Shown here: positions 1 to 8,439 of the stretch, piece by piece | Layout: every line of letters starts with the position of its first letter | How positions within the stretch are numbered: position 1 is the first letter of the stretch | NCBI RefSeq assembly: GCF_008123515.1 | Contig: NZ_VSSR01000039.1 | Span: 1 to 64,000 of the forward strand | Direction: 5' to 3' | DNA length: 64,000 bases | From: Bradyrhizobium cytisi | Lineage (GTDB): Bacteria > Pseudomonadota > Alphaproteobacteria > Rhizobiales > Xanthobacteraceae | Translations under genes and position numbers: made by a program | The notes under the pieces: model-generated | What the model was told of the DNA's origin: nothing | What the model saw: only the letters and a program-made list of their open reading frames with translations | Database searches by the model: none

Positions 1-45
1 GTCGATCGCGTCCTCGAGCTCGCGCCCGAGATGATGGCGGCCTGA
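1..45 (+). CDS. 3' end of a CDS, probably cheW
   Basis: The window opens inside a reading frame that ends at TGA 43-45 and encodes the tail VDRVLELAPEMMAA. A 73 bp gap separates it from cheY on the same strand. In rhizobial chemotaxis operons cheW commonly precedes cheY-cheB-cheR, and a tail containing V/I-D-R-V-L is plausible for a CheW coupling protein. Only 14 residues are visible, so the identity is inferred from context. Confidence 0.45.
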   Translation, partial: VDRVLELAPEMMAA

Positions 46-118
46 TACGGCGGCAGCGCCGCCGACGTACTCGCAATTGGAAGTTCCCCCGCAAAGGGGA
101 TCAGAAGCAGAGGTTCAC

Positions 119-484
119 ATGAGAACGTGTCTCGTCGTTGATGATTCCAGCGTCATCCGCAAGGTTGCGCGCCGGATCTTGGAAGGCCTCGACTTCCAGA
201 TTCTCGAAGCCGAGGACGGTGAGAAGGCGCTCGAGGCCTGCAAGCGCGGGTTGCCCGACGCCGTGCTGCTCGACTGGAACATGCCGGTGATGGATGGCTA
301 CGAATTCCTCGGCCATCTGCGCCGCATGCCCGGCGGCGACCAGCCCAAGGTGGTGTTCTGCACCACCGAGAACGACGTCGCCCATATTGCGCGCGCGCTG
401 CACGCCGGTGCCAACGAGTACATCATGAAGCCGTTCGACAAGGACATCGTGACGGCGAAGTTCCAGGAAGTCGGCTTGATCTGA
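119..484 (+). CDS. cheY: CheY single-domain chemotaxis response regulator
   Basis: This 121-residue protein is a bare receiver domain. It has the acidic pair D8-D9, phospho-acceptor D52 in LLDWNMPVMDG, the Thr pair at 82-83 and the signalling lysine K104 in MKPF. CheY accepts phosphate from CheA and acts on the flagellar motor or, in alphaproteobacteria, as a phosphate sink. I chose ATG 119, preceded by AGAGG about 6 bp upstream. A TTG at 77 would add 14 residues outside the fold. It lies in a che operon with cheB 70 bp downstream. There is no DNA-binding output domain, and the length is normal for CheY. Confidence 0.93.
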   Translation: MRTCLVVDDSSVIRKVARRILEGLDFQILEAEDGEKALEACKRGLPDAVLLDWNMPVMDGYEFLGHLRRMPGGDQPKVVFCTTENDVAHIARALHAGANEYIMKPFDKDIVTAKFQEVGLI

Positions 485-554
485 GCGAACACCGGAGGCT
501 GAACGGCTCCTTCGGCGTTTTCAACTAAACCGTTTCAGTCTGAGTTGGTGAGTA

Positions 555-1751
555 ATGAGTATTGCGTTCGCAGGTAATTCGGCCACGGGCTCGTCGCGCG
601 AAGCGGGACCGCTGCGAGTGATGATCGTCGACGACTCCGTCGTGATTCGCGGTCTGATCTCGCGCTGGATCGGTGCCGAGCACGATATGGAGGTCGCTGC
701 CTCGCTGCGCACCGGGCTCGAGGCGGTCAACCAGATCGAACGCATCAGCCCCGACGTTGCCGTGCTCGACATCGAAATGCCCGAGCTCGACGGCATCTCG
801 GCGCTGCCGCAGCTCTTGGCGAAGAAGCGCGATCTCGTCATCATCATGGCCTCGACGCTGACCCGCCGCAACGCGGAGATCAGCTTCAAGGCGCTGTCGC
901 TCGGCGCGGCCGACTACATTCCGAAACCGGAATCGACACGCGAGACGTCCGCCGCGGACATCTTCCATCACGATCTGATCCAGAAGATCCGTCATCTCGG
1001 CGCGCGGTTGCGCAGGAAGCCTGCGGTTTCAAGCCCGCCGCTGGCGCCGGCGAGCCCGGCTCCGGCTCCGGCCGCGCGCGGACCGATTGCGCGGCCTGCC
1101 TCGCCAGCACCGGCCATCCATCCCCTGTCGTCGGGGCCGCTGACCACGCGTCCGTTCTCGACCCAGATGCCGAAGGTGCTGCTGATCGGCTCTTCGACCG
1201 GTGGCCCCCAGGCGCTGATGGCGCTGGTCACCGAGCTTGGCCCGGTGATCGACCGCGTTCCGGTGCTGATCACCCAGCACATGCCCCCAACCTTCACCAC
1301 CATTCTCGCCGAGCACCTCGCGCGTTCGAGCCGCCGGCCGGCAGCCGAGGCGGTCGATGGCGAGCCGGTGAAGCCGGGGCGCATCTATCTCGCGCCCGGC
1401 GGCAAGCACATGCGCGTGGTGCGCAGCGGCGCGGACGTGGCGATCGCGCTCGACGACGGCCCCGCGGTCAATTTCTGCAAGCCTGCGGTCGACCCGCTCT
1501 TTACCTCCGCCATCGACATCTGGCACGGCAACATCCTCTCCGTGATCCTGACGGGCATGGGCTCGGACGGCATGCGCGGCGGCAAGGACATCGTCGCTGC
1601 CGGTGGCAGCGTGATCGCGCAGGATGAAGCCTCCAGCGTGGTATGGGGCATGCCCGGTGCGGCTGCCCATGCCGGCATCTGCGCGGCGATCCTGCCGCTC
1701 AACCAGATCGGCGCCAAGGTCAACCGCCTGTTCGCGGGAGATCGCTCGTGA
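555..1751 (+). CDS. cheB: CheB chemotaxis protein-glutamate methylesterase/deamidase
   Basis: CheB removes methyl groups from chemoreceptor glutamates during adaptation, in the cytoplasm at receptor arrays. The 398-residue protein has an N-terminal receiver (D26-D27, phospho-acceptor D72 in VLDIEMPELDG), a Pro/Ala-rich linker at about 155-190, and a C-terminal methylesterase domain. The catalytic triad is visible: Ser near 211 in GSSTGG, His near 241 in TQHMPP and Asp near 337 in GMGSDGM. Its stop overlaps the GTG start of cheR by 4 bp, so the two are probably translationally coupled. The unusually Pro/Ala-rich linker is the only atypical part. Confidence 0.95.
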   Translation: MSIAFAGNSATGSSREAGPLRVMIVDDSVVIRGLISRWIGAEHDMEVAASLRTGLEAVNQIERISPDVAVLDIEMPELDGISALPQLLAKKRDLVIIMASTLTRRNAEISFKALSLGAADYIPKPESTRETSAADIFHHDLIQKIRHLGARLRRKPAVSSPPLAPASPAPAPAARGPIARPASPAPAIHPLSSGPLTTRPFSTQMPKVLLIGSSTGGPQALMALVTELGPVIDRVPVLITQHMPPTFTTILAEHLARSSRRPAAEAVDGEPVKPGRIYLAPGGKHMRVVRSGADVAIALDDGPAVNFCKPAVDPLFTSAIDIWHGNILSVILTGMGSDGMRGGKDIVAAGGSVIAQDEASSVVWGMPGAAAHAGICAAILPLNQIGAKVNRLFAGDRS

Positions 1752-2620
1752 CGCCTGCGGACTACGAGTATCTGCGCAAGTTCCTGAAAGAGCGCTCCGG
1801 TCTCGATCTCTCGCCCGACAAGCAGTATCTGGTCGAGAGTCGGCTGCTGCCGCTGGCCCGCAAGGCAAGCCTATCAGGCATCCCCGATCTCGTGCTCAAG
1901 ATCAGGAACGGCGATGGCCGGCTTGCGACCGACGTGGTCGAGGCCATGACCACCAACGAGACCTTCTTCTTTCGCGACAAGATCCCGTTCGATCATCTGC
2001 GCGACAGCATCATGCCCGGCCTGATCCAGGCGCGTGCGGCGCGCAAATCGTTGCGCATCTGGTCGGCGGCTTCGTCGACGGGGCAGGAGCCCTATTCGAT
2101 CGCGATGTGCCTGAAGGAGATGGGCACCGCGCTCGCGGGCTGGCGCATCGAGATCGTCGCCACCGATCTGTCGCAGGAGGTGCTGGAGAAATCCAAGGCC
2201 GGCGTCTACAGCCAGTTCGAGGTGCAGCGCGGCCTGCCGATCCAGCTCCTGATGAAATACTTCACCCAGTCCAACGAGGTCTGGCAGCTCAATACCGATA
2301 TTCGCGCGATGGTGCAGTTCCGCCAGCTCAATCTGTTGCAGGACTTCTCCCATCTCGGCACGTTCGACGTGATCTTCTGCCGCAACGTGCTGATCTATTT
2401 CGACCAGGACACCAAAGCCGTGATCTTCGAGCGCATGGCGAAGGGCCTGGAAGCGGACGGCACGCTGTTGCTCGGCGCCGCCGAATCCGTCGTCGGCATC
2501 ACCGACGCATTCCGTCCGATCTCCGACCGCCGCGGTCTCTACCAGCTCAATCCGGCGCGCTCCGGCCGGGCGATGGGGGGACTGATGCCGCAACCGCTGA
2601 AGGTCGCCGCGGCAAGGTGA
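1748..2620 (+). CDS. cheR: CheR chemoreceptor glutamate methyltransferase
   Basis: CheR uses S-adenosylmethionine to methylate receptor glutamates, opposing CheB. The 290-residue protein has the N-terminal CheR helical domain (TPADYEYLRKFLKERSG), TNETFFFRD, the SAM-binding WSAASSTGQEPYSIAM segment and the FCRNVLIYFD motif. The GTG start at 1748 overlaps the cheB stop in GTGA. An upstream extension in this frame would read through cheB, so it is rejected. The stop lies 1 bp from the end of the convergent gene on the minus strand, leaving no room for a conventional terminator. Confidence 0.94.
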   Translation: MTPADYEYLRKFLKERSGLDLSPDKQYLVESRLLPLARKASLSGIPDLVLKIRNGDGRLATDVVEAMTTNETFFFRDKIPFDHLRDSIMPGLIQARAARKSLRIWSAASSTGQEPYSIAMCLKEMGTALAGWRIEIVATDLSQEVLEKSKAGVYSQFEVQRGLPIQLLMKYFTQSNEVWQLNTDIRAMVQFRQLNLLQDFSHLGTFDVIFCRNVLIYFDQDTKAVIFERMAKGLEADGTLLLGAAESVVGITDAFRPISDRRGLYQLNPARSGRAMGGLMPQPLKVAAAR

Positions 2621-2621
2621 T

Positions 2622-3782
2622 CTACAAGATCGCATGCGGCAAAAACCGCGAGCCGTTGCCCGTGATCGGGCTCCCGTCTTCGCGGATCGAAAGCCCGCAT
2701 GGCTCGTGGTTCACCAGCCAGCTTCCCACCACGGGATAGACGCCTGAAAAGTTCGGGAGCGGCGAGAGCGCCTGGCGAATAAATCCTTCCGCGCCATACG
2801 GGCCTGCGTGTTCGTCAAGCGAAACACCGGCCGACACCAGCGTGACATTGGCGCCTTCGCGCGACAGTAGGGGCTTGCGGACGTAGGAGCTGCCGAGCTC
2901 GGCTGCACGTGGATCGTCCTCGAAGAAGGCCGGCAGCAGATTGGGATGGTTCGGAAACATCTCCCAGAGCAGCGGCAGGATGCCCTTGTTGGAGAGCACC
3001 GCCTTCCATGGTGGCTCGATCCAGCGCGTCGGAGCGCCGGCAAGCTTTGCACCGAAAGCGTCGTGGAACATCCATTCCCAGGGGTAGAGCTTGAAGACCA
3101 GCTCGATGTCGCGGTCGTCGAGATCGACGAAGCCGCCGGCCTCATCGCGCCAGCCGATTTCTTCGATGTCGAGCAGCGTGGTCGAGAGGCCTGCCTGGCG
3201 CGCGGTGTCTTCGAGATAAGCGAGCGTGCCCGCGTCCTCTTCGTTGCCAGTCGTGCCTGTGAGATGCAGATGCCCGCCCGCGCCGATCGCTTTCCACGCC
3301 TCGATCAGCCGCTCGTGAATGGAGTTGAACTGGTCGGCGCGGGCGGGAACGATGCGCCGCTCGATCGCCTGCTCGAGCCAGGTCCATTGAAACACCGCAG
3401 CCTCGAAGATCGAGGTCGGCGTGTCCGCATTGTATTCGAGCAGCTTTGCCGGGCCGTGGCCGTCGAATTTCAGGTCGAGCCGGCCGTACAGGCTGCGGTC
3501 GTCTCGGTCCCAGCTTTCCGCGATCAGATCCCAGAACGCTTCCGGAATTTTGAGCCGCCGCAGATGGCGTTCGTCGCCGATCACGTGACCAGCGAGCTCC
3601 AGGCACATCGCATCGATCTCGCCGGTCGGCGTTTCGATCGAGCGCTCGATCTCGTCGAGCGTGAAGGCATAATAGGCGCGCTCGTCCCAATAACGCTCGC
3701 CGTCGATGGTGTGGAAGGCGAAGCCGCATTGCTCGGCGGTCTGTTGCCAGTCGTCGCGCTCGGGACAAATGATGCGTTGCAT
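2622..3782 (-). CDS. Glutathionylspermidine synthase-like ATP-grasp protein (YgiC/YjfC family)
   Basis: The 386-residue product resembles the synthetase half of glutathionylspermidine synthase, as in E. coli YgiC and YjfC. Signs include DLKFDGHGPAKLLEYNADTPTSIFEAA (the ATP-grasp substrate region), YVRKPLLSREGANV and the C-terminal VVGSWLVN...CGLSIREDGSPIT. There is no amidase domain. Family members probably ligate a carboxylate to an amine using ATP, but the substrate is unknown and glutathionylspermidine formation should not be assumed. It follows the YgiB-like gene by 3 bp and the DUF350 gene, the same trio as yjfL-yjfM-yjfC, so the three probably act together at the envelope. Confidence 0.85.
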   Translation of the reverse strand: MQRIICPERDDWQQTAEQCGFAFHTIDGERYWDERAYYAFTLDEIERSIETPTGEIDAMCLELAGHVIGDERHLRRLKIPEAFWDLIAESWDRDDRSLYGRLDLKFDGHGPAKLLEYNADTPTSIFEAAVFQWTWLEQAIERRIVPARADQFNSIHERLIEAWKAIGAGGHLHLTGTTGNEEDAGTLAYLEDTARQAGLSTTLLDIEEIGWRDEAGGFVDLDDRDIELVFKLYPWEWMFHDAFGAKLAGAPTRWIEPPWKAVLSNKGILPLLWEMFPNHPNLLPAFFEDDPRAAELGSSYVRKPLLSREGANVTLVSAGVSLDEHAGPYGAEGFIRQALSPLPNFSGVYPVVGSWLVNHEPCGLSIREDGSPITGNGSRFLPHAIL

Positions 3783-3785
3783 GTG

Positions 3786-4196
3786 TCAGCCGCCGCCCGA
3801 GAAGCCATGCGCAAACGAGCCGAAGCCGCCGCGCGTGACGCCACCGGAGCCGGAATCGGACGACGTCCCTGACGAGGAATGGCTCGAGGAGTCGCTGCTG
3901 TAGAAACCCGACCGCGAGGACCAGTGCGAGGTGCCGCCTGACGAGCTGCTGCTGCAGTTCGTCGTCTGCGTCGGCGCCGCCGCCCCGGGGACTGTCGCCC
4001 CGGCAACTGCCGCCCCGGGAGGAGAGGGGTCGCAGCTTCGGTGCGGTATCAGCGTGTAGGCCGTGGTGCCGGCCGCGATCGTCCCCATCACCAGCAGCGC
4101 GACATGGCCCGAGCGTTTCACCGGCTCGCGCGGGGCCGGCGGCGCGGGTGCGGGCCTGCGCTTGCCGAAATCCTTGGTCGGAGGCTTCGCTGCCAT
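3786..4196 (-). CDS. YgiB/YjfM-like Ser/Gly-rich membrane protein
   Basis: This 136-residue protein has a basic Pro-rich N-terminus, one hydrophobic segment at about 29-46 (GHVALLVMGTIAAGTTAYTL), a Ser/Gly-rich low-complexity stretch and a C-terminus with VTRGGFGSFAHG. The VTRGGFG motif is also how E. coli YgiB (DUF1190) ends, which together with its position between a DUF350 gene and a YgiC-like gene supports the assignment. It is shorter and more degenerate than YgiB. It starts 2 bp after the DUF350 stop. Function is unknown; a membrane-anchored envelope role is inferred. Confidence 0.7.
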   Translation of the reverse strand: MAAKPPTKDFGKRRPAPAPPAPREPVKRSGHVALLVMGTIAAGTTAYTLIPHRSCDPSPPGAAVAGATVPGAAAPTQTTNCSSSSSGGTSHWSSRSGFYSSDSSSHSSSGTSSDSGSGGVTRGGFGSFAHGFSGGG

Positions 4197-4197
4197 A

Positions 4198-4638
4198 TCA
4201 GTAGATCATGCAGGCAGCGTTCAGGAGGCCCGCGGCGAGCGAGGACAGGCCGAGCCAGATCGCGGGCGCCAGCTCGCCGGCGGCGATCCGCCCCGACAGG
4301 TTCGGCACCGGGATTTTCACGATGTAAAACACGGCAACTTGCACGATCAGCGCGATTGCAGCCCAGATCAGGCAGTCCAGCACGTTGGCCGAATGCGCGA
4401 TCGCGCTGAACAGCGGCGCCACGAAGCCGAGCAGGCTGAGGCCGAGCGCAATCGCAGCCGCTGGATCGTTGTCGCGGATCAGCTGAAACTCGTTGTGCGG
4501 CGTGATCCGCGTGTAAACGAAGAGATATGCCACTATCGCGATTAGCCCGGTGCAAAAATAGACCAGGAAGGCGGGCAGGCCGGCGAGCGATTGCAGGATC
4601 ATGGGGAGGTCCAACGTTGGCGCCGTGAATTCTGGCAC
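4198..4638 (-). CDS. DUF350 inner-membrane protein (YjfL-like)
   Basis: This 146-residue protein has about four membrane helices, near residues 21-42, 63-84, 92-113 and 124-143, and the DUF350 pattern LPAFLVYFCTGLIAIVAYLFVYTRITPHNE followed by DNDPAAAIALGLSLLGF. It is the first gene of a compact minus-strand operon with the YgiB-like and ATP-grasp genes (1-3 bp gaps). An ATG at 4602 would remove 12 residues and is an alternative start. DUF350 proteins have no proven activity; co-occurrence with YgiC-type ligases suggests a membrane partner. The 238 bp to the divergent CHAT gene at 4877 should hold both promoters. Confidence 0.83.
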   Translation of the reverse strand: MPEFTAPTLDLPMILQSLAGLPAFLVYFCTGLIAIVAYLFVYTRITPHNEFQLIRDNDPAAAIALGLSLLGFVAPLFSAIAHSANVLDCLIWAAIALIVQVAVFYIVKIPVPNLSGRIAAGELAPAIWLGLSSLAAGLLNAACMIY

Positions 4639-4876
4639 GATCGCTTAGTCGCCGCATCGGTCGAACAGGTTCGATCCCCAGAAACAAGTCGGCCCTGTGG
4701 TACGCCCCCGGCACTGCACGAAATATCGGGCCGCATGAGACATGCTTCACAAATGCGTCTCGAGGTTGCATGTGATAGTCTCGCGCATTGTTTTCACGGT
4801 CGTCCTGATTGCGATCGGCCACGCACATTCGAGGGCTTCTTCGTTCAGATCAAAATCTTGTTGAGTGAGGCGCAAA

Positions 4877-6694
4877 ATGCCTGTTGCCGAATACGAAGAT
4901 TTCGAGCTCGAGATCGGCTCCGATCTGCCCGTGGGTGGCGGCCCTCAGCAATATTACGGTCGTGTCGTCAGGTCGCCGGCGGGTGAGGCGCCGAAGGCAC
5001 AGGTGAAGTTCTGGTTCTCTGCGCCCGGCGAATTGGCCAAGTTGCGCGGCGAGCTGGAAAACGCCGTGCTGGAAATCGACGACAAAAATCGGCAGGGCCC
5101 GACGACGCGTGGCGAACAGGTGCTGCGGGATTTCGGGCGCGGCGTGTTCCGCAGCGTCTTCACCGACGTGCCCTCGATCCAGCGGATCTACGAGCGCAGC
5201 AAGGGCGCAGCCCAGGATCTGAGGATCAAGCTGCGGATCGAGGCGGCCGATCTTGCCGGACTGCCGTGGGAATATCTCTACGACGAAGACGACATGCCCG
5301 GTTTCGTCAGCTTGACGCGGCCCATCGTGCGCTATCTCGAAACCGCCGGCAGCGTGGGCCGGATGGGCGTCAAAGGGCCACTGCGCATTCTCGGCATGAT
5401 CGCCGACCCATCGACCAGCGAATGGCCGAAGCTCAATGTCGTCAAGGAGCGCGACCGCATCAACAAGGGCATCGATTCCCTCCAGCACGAAGGCAAGGTC
5501 GATTTCCAGTGGGTCCCGGGCGGGAGCGGACGAGACCTGATGAAGAAGCTGTTGGAGGGCGAATGGCACATCTTCCATTTCATCGGGCATGGCGGGGTCG
5601 AGGAAGCCTCGCCCGGGGTCGGCGCGAGCGGCTTCGTCGTCATGGTCGACGAGGACGGCAGGCCGGTGAAGAAGTTCGCCTCCGATCTTGCGATGATGCT
5701 GACTGGGGCAAAGCGGAGCATGCGCCTGATCATGCTCAATTGCTGCGAGAGCGCCCGGATCAATGTCGGCGATCGCTTCGGCAATCCTGCGATCGGGTTG
5801 ATGAAGACGGGATGGCTGCCCGCCGTGGTGGCGATGCAGTTTCCGATCACCGACAGTGCCGCGATTTCGATGTCGGAGGGGTTTTACGCGGCACTTGCCG
5901 GCAATCGTTCGATCGACGATGCGGTGACACTTGCGCGCAAATTCATCCAGGAGAAGTCCCGCGTCGAATGGGGAATCCCGGTCCTCTATATGCGCTCGTC
6001 CGACGGCCGGATCTTTGACGTCGAAGCGCCGCAGCCGCTGCCGACCCCGGCCGAGGCCGCGCGCCTCTCGAAAGACATGCTGCGGCAGCGGCGCGACGAA
6101 TTCATGGAAGCACTCGCCGCCGGTCCCGCCACGATCGAGGCGCTGGAGGAGCTGACCCGGCGCGGGCAGGAGTTGCACGGCCTGCTCGCGGATGACGGCG
6201 AACTTTCGGTTCGGCTCGCAAAAGTCTATTTCGATCTCGGCACGCTTCAACACAAGCAGAAGCAGATTCCGAAAGCCGCCGCGAGCTTCGCCTACATGCT
6301 GAAGCTTGATCCGGCGAAGCCCGAATATTTCGTGCGCCGCGCCAATTTCAACGTGACCGTCGGTCTTTACGAAAATGCGCTCAACGACATCACCGAAGCG
6401 ATCAAGCTCAAGCCGAAGAACCCGGAATTCTACTGGATCAGGGGCATCGTCAGCATGACGGCCGCCGGCATCGACGACAAGCGTGGCTATCTCGAGGAGG
6501 CCATCAAGGCCTTCGGCACGGCAATCGCGACCAACGAGAACGAGCCGAAATATCTGGTGTCCCGGGCCAACGCCTATGCCCAGATCAAGGACGTCGCGAA
6601 GGCCCAGAACGATATGGACAGCGCGATTGCGCTGGCTCCGGACAATATCGATCTCCTGGTCCAGAAGGCCAAGATGATCGCCGAGGCTGCGTGA
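4877..6694 (+). CDS. CHAT-domain caspase-like protease with C-terminal TPRs
   Basis: The 605-residue protein has three parts. An N-terminal region of about 100 residues is not recognised. A CHAT domain (about 110-385) starts near LPWEYLYDEDDMPGF and carries a candidate dyad, His238 in FHFIGHGG and Cys290 in LNCCESAR, the usual GHG/C-E-S/T arrangement of this clan CD protease family. The C-terminus (about 440-600) has several TPR repeats (YFVRRANFNVTVGLYENALNDI, ending APDNIDLLVQKAKM). ATG 4877 was chosen; a GTG at 4865 adds four residues. The next gene, 74 bp on, is a large membrane protein. CHAT proteases are known in TPR-CHAT/type III-E CRISPR and gasdermin-type defence; a regulated protease acting with the membrane partner is inferred here. 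Confidence 0.85.
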   Translation: MPVAEYEDFELEIGSDLPVGGGPQQYYGRVVRSPAGEAPKAQVKFWFSAPGELAKLRGELENAVLEIDDKNRQGPTTRGEQVLRDFGRGVFRSVFTDVPSIQRIYERSKGAAQDLRIKLRIEAADLAGLPWEYLYDEDDMPGFVSLTRPIVRYLETAGSVGRMGVKGPLRILGMIADPSTSEWPKLNVVKERDRINKGIDSLQHEGKVDFQWVPGGSGRDLMKKLLEGEWHIFHFIGHGGVEEASPGVGASGFVVMVDEDGRPVKKFASDLAMMLTGAKRSMRLIMLNCCESARINVGDRFGNPAIGLMKTGWLPAVVAMQFPITDSAAISMSEGFYAALAGNRSIDDAVTLARKFIQEKSRVEWGIPVLYMRSSDGRIFDVEAPQPLPTPAEAARLSKDMLRQRRDEFMEALAAGPATIEALEELTRRGQELHGLLADDGELSVRLAKVYFDLGTLQHKQKQIPKAAASFAYMLKLDPAKPEYFVRRANFNVTVGLYENALNDITEAIKLKPKNPEFYWIRGIVSMTAAGIDDKRGYLEEAIKAFGTAIATNENEPKYLVSRANAYAQIKDVAKAQNDMDSAIALAPDNIDLLVQKAKMIAEAA

Positions 6695-6768
6695 CTCTCA
6701 CGCGACCGCCGGATGCCGCGGTGTCCGGCGCGCCTTTCAACAACGAACCCTAGCAATAGGAGTTCATC

Positions 6769-8352
6769 GTGCCGCTTGCTGATGTCGTAGACCCCCTGAA
6801 TGCGATCCTCGAGTCCTTCGGCGGACCGCTTCTGGTCGTGCTGTTCTACTGGTTCAGGTTTCACACGATGAAGGGGACCCGCTCGTTCACGACGCGGCCG
6901 CTGTTCTTGTTCGGCCTCGCCGTCTTCATCACGCCGTTCCTGGTGACCTACGCTTTTCTTCCCGATAAGCTGTCGCCGCTCGCCGCGGTCTGGCTCCTGA
7001 TGTTCGCCTGGCTCATTCCGGTCGCGCCGAAGGCGTGGCGGAAATTCTGCCAGGAGCTGGCCGGCATTCCCGTCAGGGCGTTCGCGCTGCGCGACGCGCT
7101 GGCCGCGTCGCCGTTCCAGGTCGCCCCGGACGATATGCAGAGCCTCCAGCGCAAGCTCTCCAGGGTCGGCTATCAGGTCGATGATTTCCGCGCCACGCAA
7201 TCGACCGCGATCCAGTCGCGCTTCCTCAAGATCTCGGCGCTGATGCTCCATCTCGAGCGCTGGGCCGCCGAGCATGATGCCTTCATGGAGCGCAATTCCG
7301 ATCTCTATGCCGAGCTGCTCGCGGTCTACGATTCTCTCTGCTTCCGCACCGTCCGCGTGCTCAAGAGCAGCGCCGAGATCTACGGTGCGATCATGGAGGA
7401 CAGCCAGGTCGAGCCGGACGACTGGCAGGCGCTCGATCAGCTCTCGACCCGCCATAGTGCGGTCAGCCAGCTTCAGCTGGCCGCCCAGACCGCGGCGGGA
7501 TGCATGCTGGAGGATCTGCGCAAGGACATGGATTCCCTGCTCAACAATCTCCTGCTGTTCGCGGCGCGCGCCGCGCTCGCCGGCGAATGGACCTTTGCCC
7601 GCAGCAGAAAAAGGTTAGGGGCAATCGGCTTCGTGCTGGAGCCGGCCCCACCCGGTATCGTCAAGGTCGTGGCGGTCGTGGCGGCCTTCGCCTTCGTCTG
7701 GTGCCTGGCCTGGCTGCTCGGGTCCGGCAAGGTCGTCCACATGCCTGGAGACCAATATGTCGGCATGATGCGGACGCTGCTGATGACGCCGCTGTACCTG
7801 ATCGTGAACTTCTGGCTGGTTTATTATTTCAAGCGGCAATACGCGTTTGCGAACGAGACCATCTTCGGCCGGCTGCCGGTCGGATTCATTCTCACCATCG
7901 GTCTCTGGAGTGCCCTGATCCTTTTCCCGATTCAGGCCGCCTTCGACTTCTACCAGTTTCCGCAAAAGCCCTATCTCGATGTGGTCCTGCACGAACTGCC
8001 GCTTTTGACCTTTCCTTGGGGGATCGCGGCGATGGCGGCGCTGCTGGTGCAGGATTCGACCTGGGGCAGGCGGTCGCGCAAGACACGGCGGATGCGCGAC
8101 GGCCTCGTCTTCGGTGGCGGCATGACGGTGCTGCTGTGGGTGCTGCTGGGCATCCACCAGGTCAGCCCGATGCCGGTCATGGAGGTCGTCGACAACGTCT
8201 CCGGCTGGGCGTTCTTCTGGTCCTTCGTGCTCCCGACCTTCGCGTTCGGATTCATCATCGGCTACGCGTTGATCGCCTGGCTGCGCGAGGCGGCCGCACG
8301 CGTCCCGGTCAGGAGCGCGCCTCTCGCCACCGCTTCGCTGGCGAGTGCTTGA
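6769..8352 (+). CDS. Multi-pass membrane protein of unknown family, partner of the CHAT gene
   Basis: I do not recognise this 527-residue protein. It has three hydrophobic segments at the N-terminus (about 17-35, 46-66, 70-88), a soluble, largely helical middle (about 95-290, with a coiled-coil-like stretch near LEDLRKDMDSLLNNLLLFAARA), then about six more membrane segments (about 298-318, 335-352, 370-390, 405-425, 445-465, 478-505). GTG 6769 is preceded by AATAGGAG. It is on the same strand as the CHAT-TPR gene with a 74 bp gap containing a small GC hairpin, so co-transcription is likely but not certain. A membrane effector, sensor or protease target are all possible; nothing in the sequence decides. 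Confidence 0.75.
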   Translation: MPLADVVDPLNAILESFGGPLLVVLFYWFRFHTMKGTRSFTTRPLFLFGLAVFITPFLVTYAFLPDKLSPLAAVWLLMFAWLIPVAPKAWRKFCQELAGIPVRAFALRDALAASPFQVAPDDMQSLQRKLSRVGYQVDDFRATQSTAIQSRFLKISALMLHLERWAAEHDAFMERNSDLYAELLAVYDSLCFRTVRVLKSSAEIYGAIMEDSQVEPDDWQALDQLSTRHSAVSQLQLAAQTAAGCMLEDLRKDMDSLLNNLLLFAARAALAGEWTFARSRKRLGAIGFVLEPAPPGIVKVVAVVAAFAFVWCLAWLLGSGKVVHMPGDQYVGMMRTLLMTPLYLIVNFWLVYYFKRQYAFANETIFGRLPVGFILTIGLWSALILFPIQAAFDFYQFPQKPYLDVVLHELPLLTFPWGIAAMAALLVQDSTWGRRSRKTRRMRDGLVFGGGMTVLLWVLLGIHQVSPMPVMEVVDNVSGWAFFWSFVLPTFAFGFIIGYALIAWLREAAARVPVRSAPLATASLASA

Positions 8353-8363
8353 CGGAAGCCCCA

Positions 8364-8393
8364 AAAAACAAAACCCCGCCATTTGCGGCGGGG
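8364..8393 (-). terminator. Intrinsic terminator of ctrA
   Basis: A perfect 7 bp stem, CCCCGCC at 8374-8380 and GGCGGGG at 8387-8393, has a 6-nt loop. Read on the minus strand it is followed by TTTTGTTTTTT (8373-8363), a classic rho-independent signal 47 bp past the ctrA stop. On the plus strand there is no T-run, so it would not terminate the membrane-protein gene as efficiently. Confidence 0.85.
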
Positions 8394-8439
8394 TCCAGGC
8401 TGGGAGGAGCAAGCCCGAAGGGCTCGCGACGTAAGCTGA

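Noticed and set aside
77..118. TTG start for cheY at 77
   Set aside because: It adds 14 residues with no place in the receiver fold, and the ATG at 119 has a proper ribosome binding site.
4877..6694. TPR-CHAT protease of a type III-E CRISPR system
   Set aside because: No cas7-11, CRISPR array or other cas gene is present in the window, so the CHAT gene is not assigned to that system.
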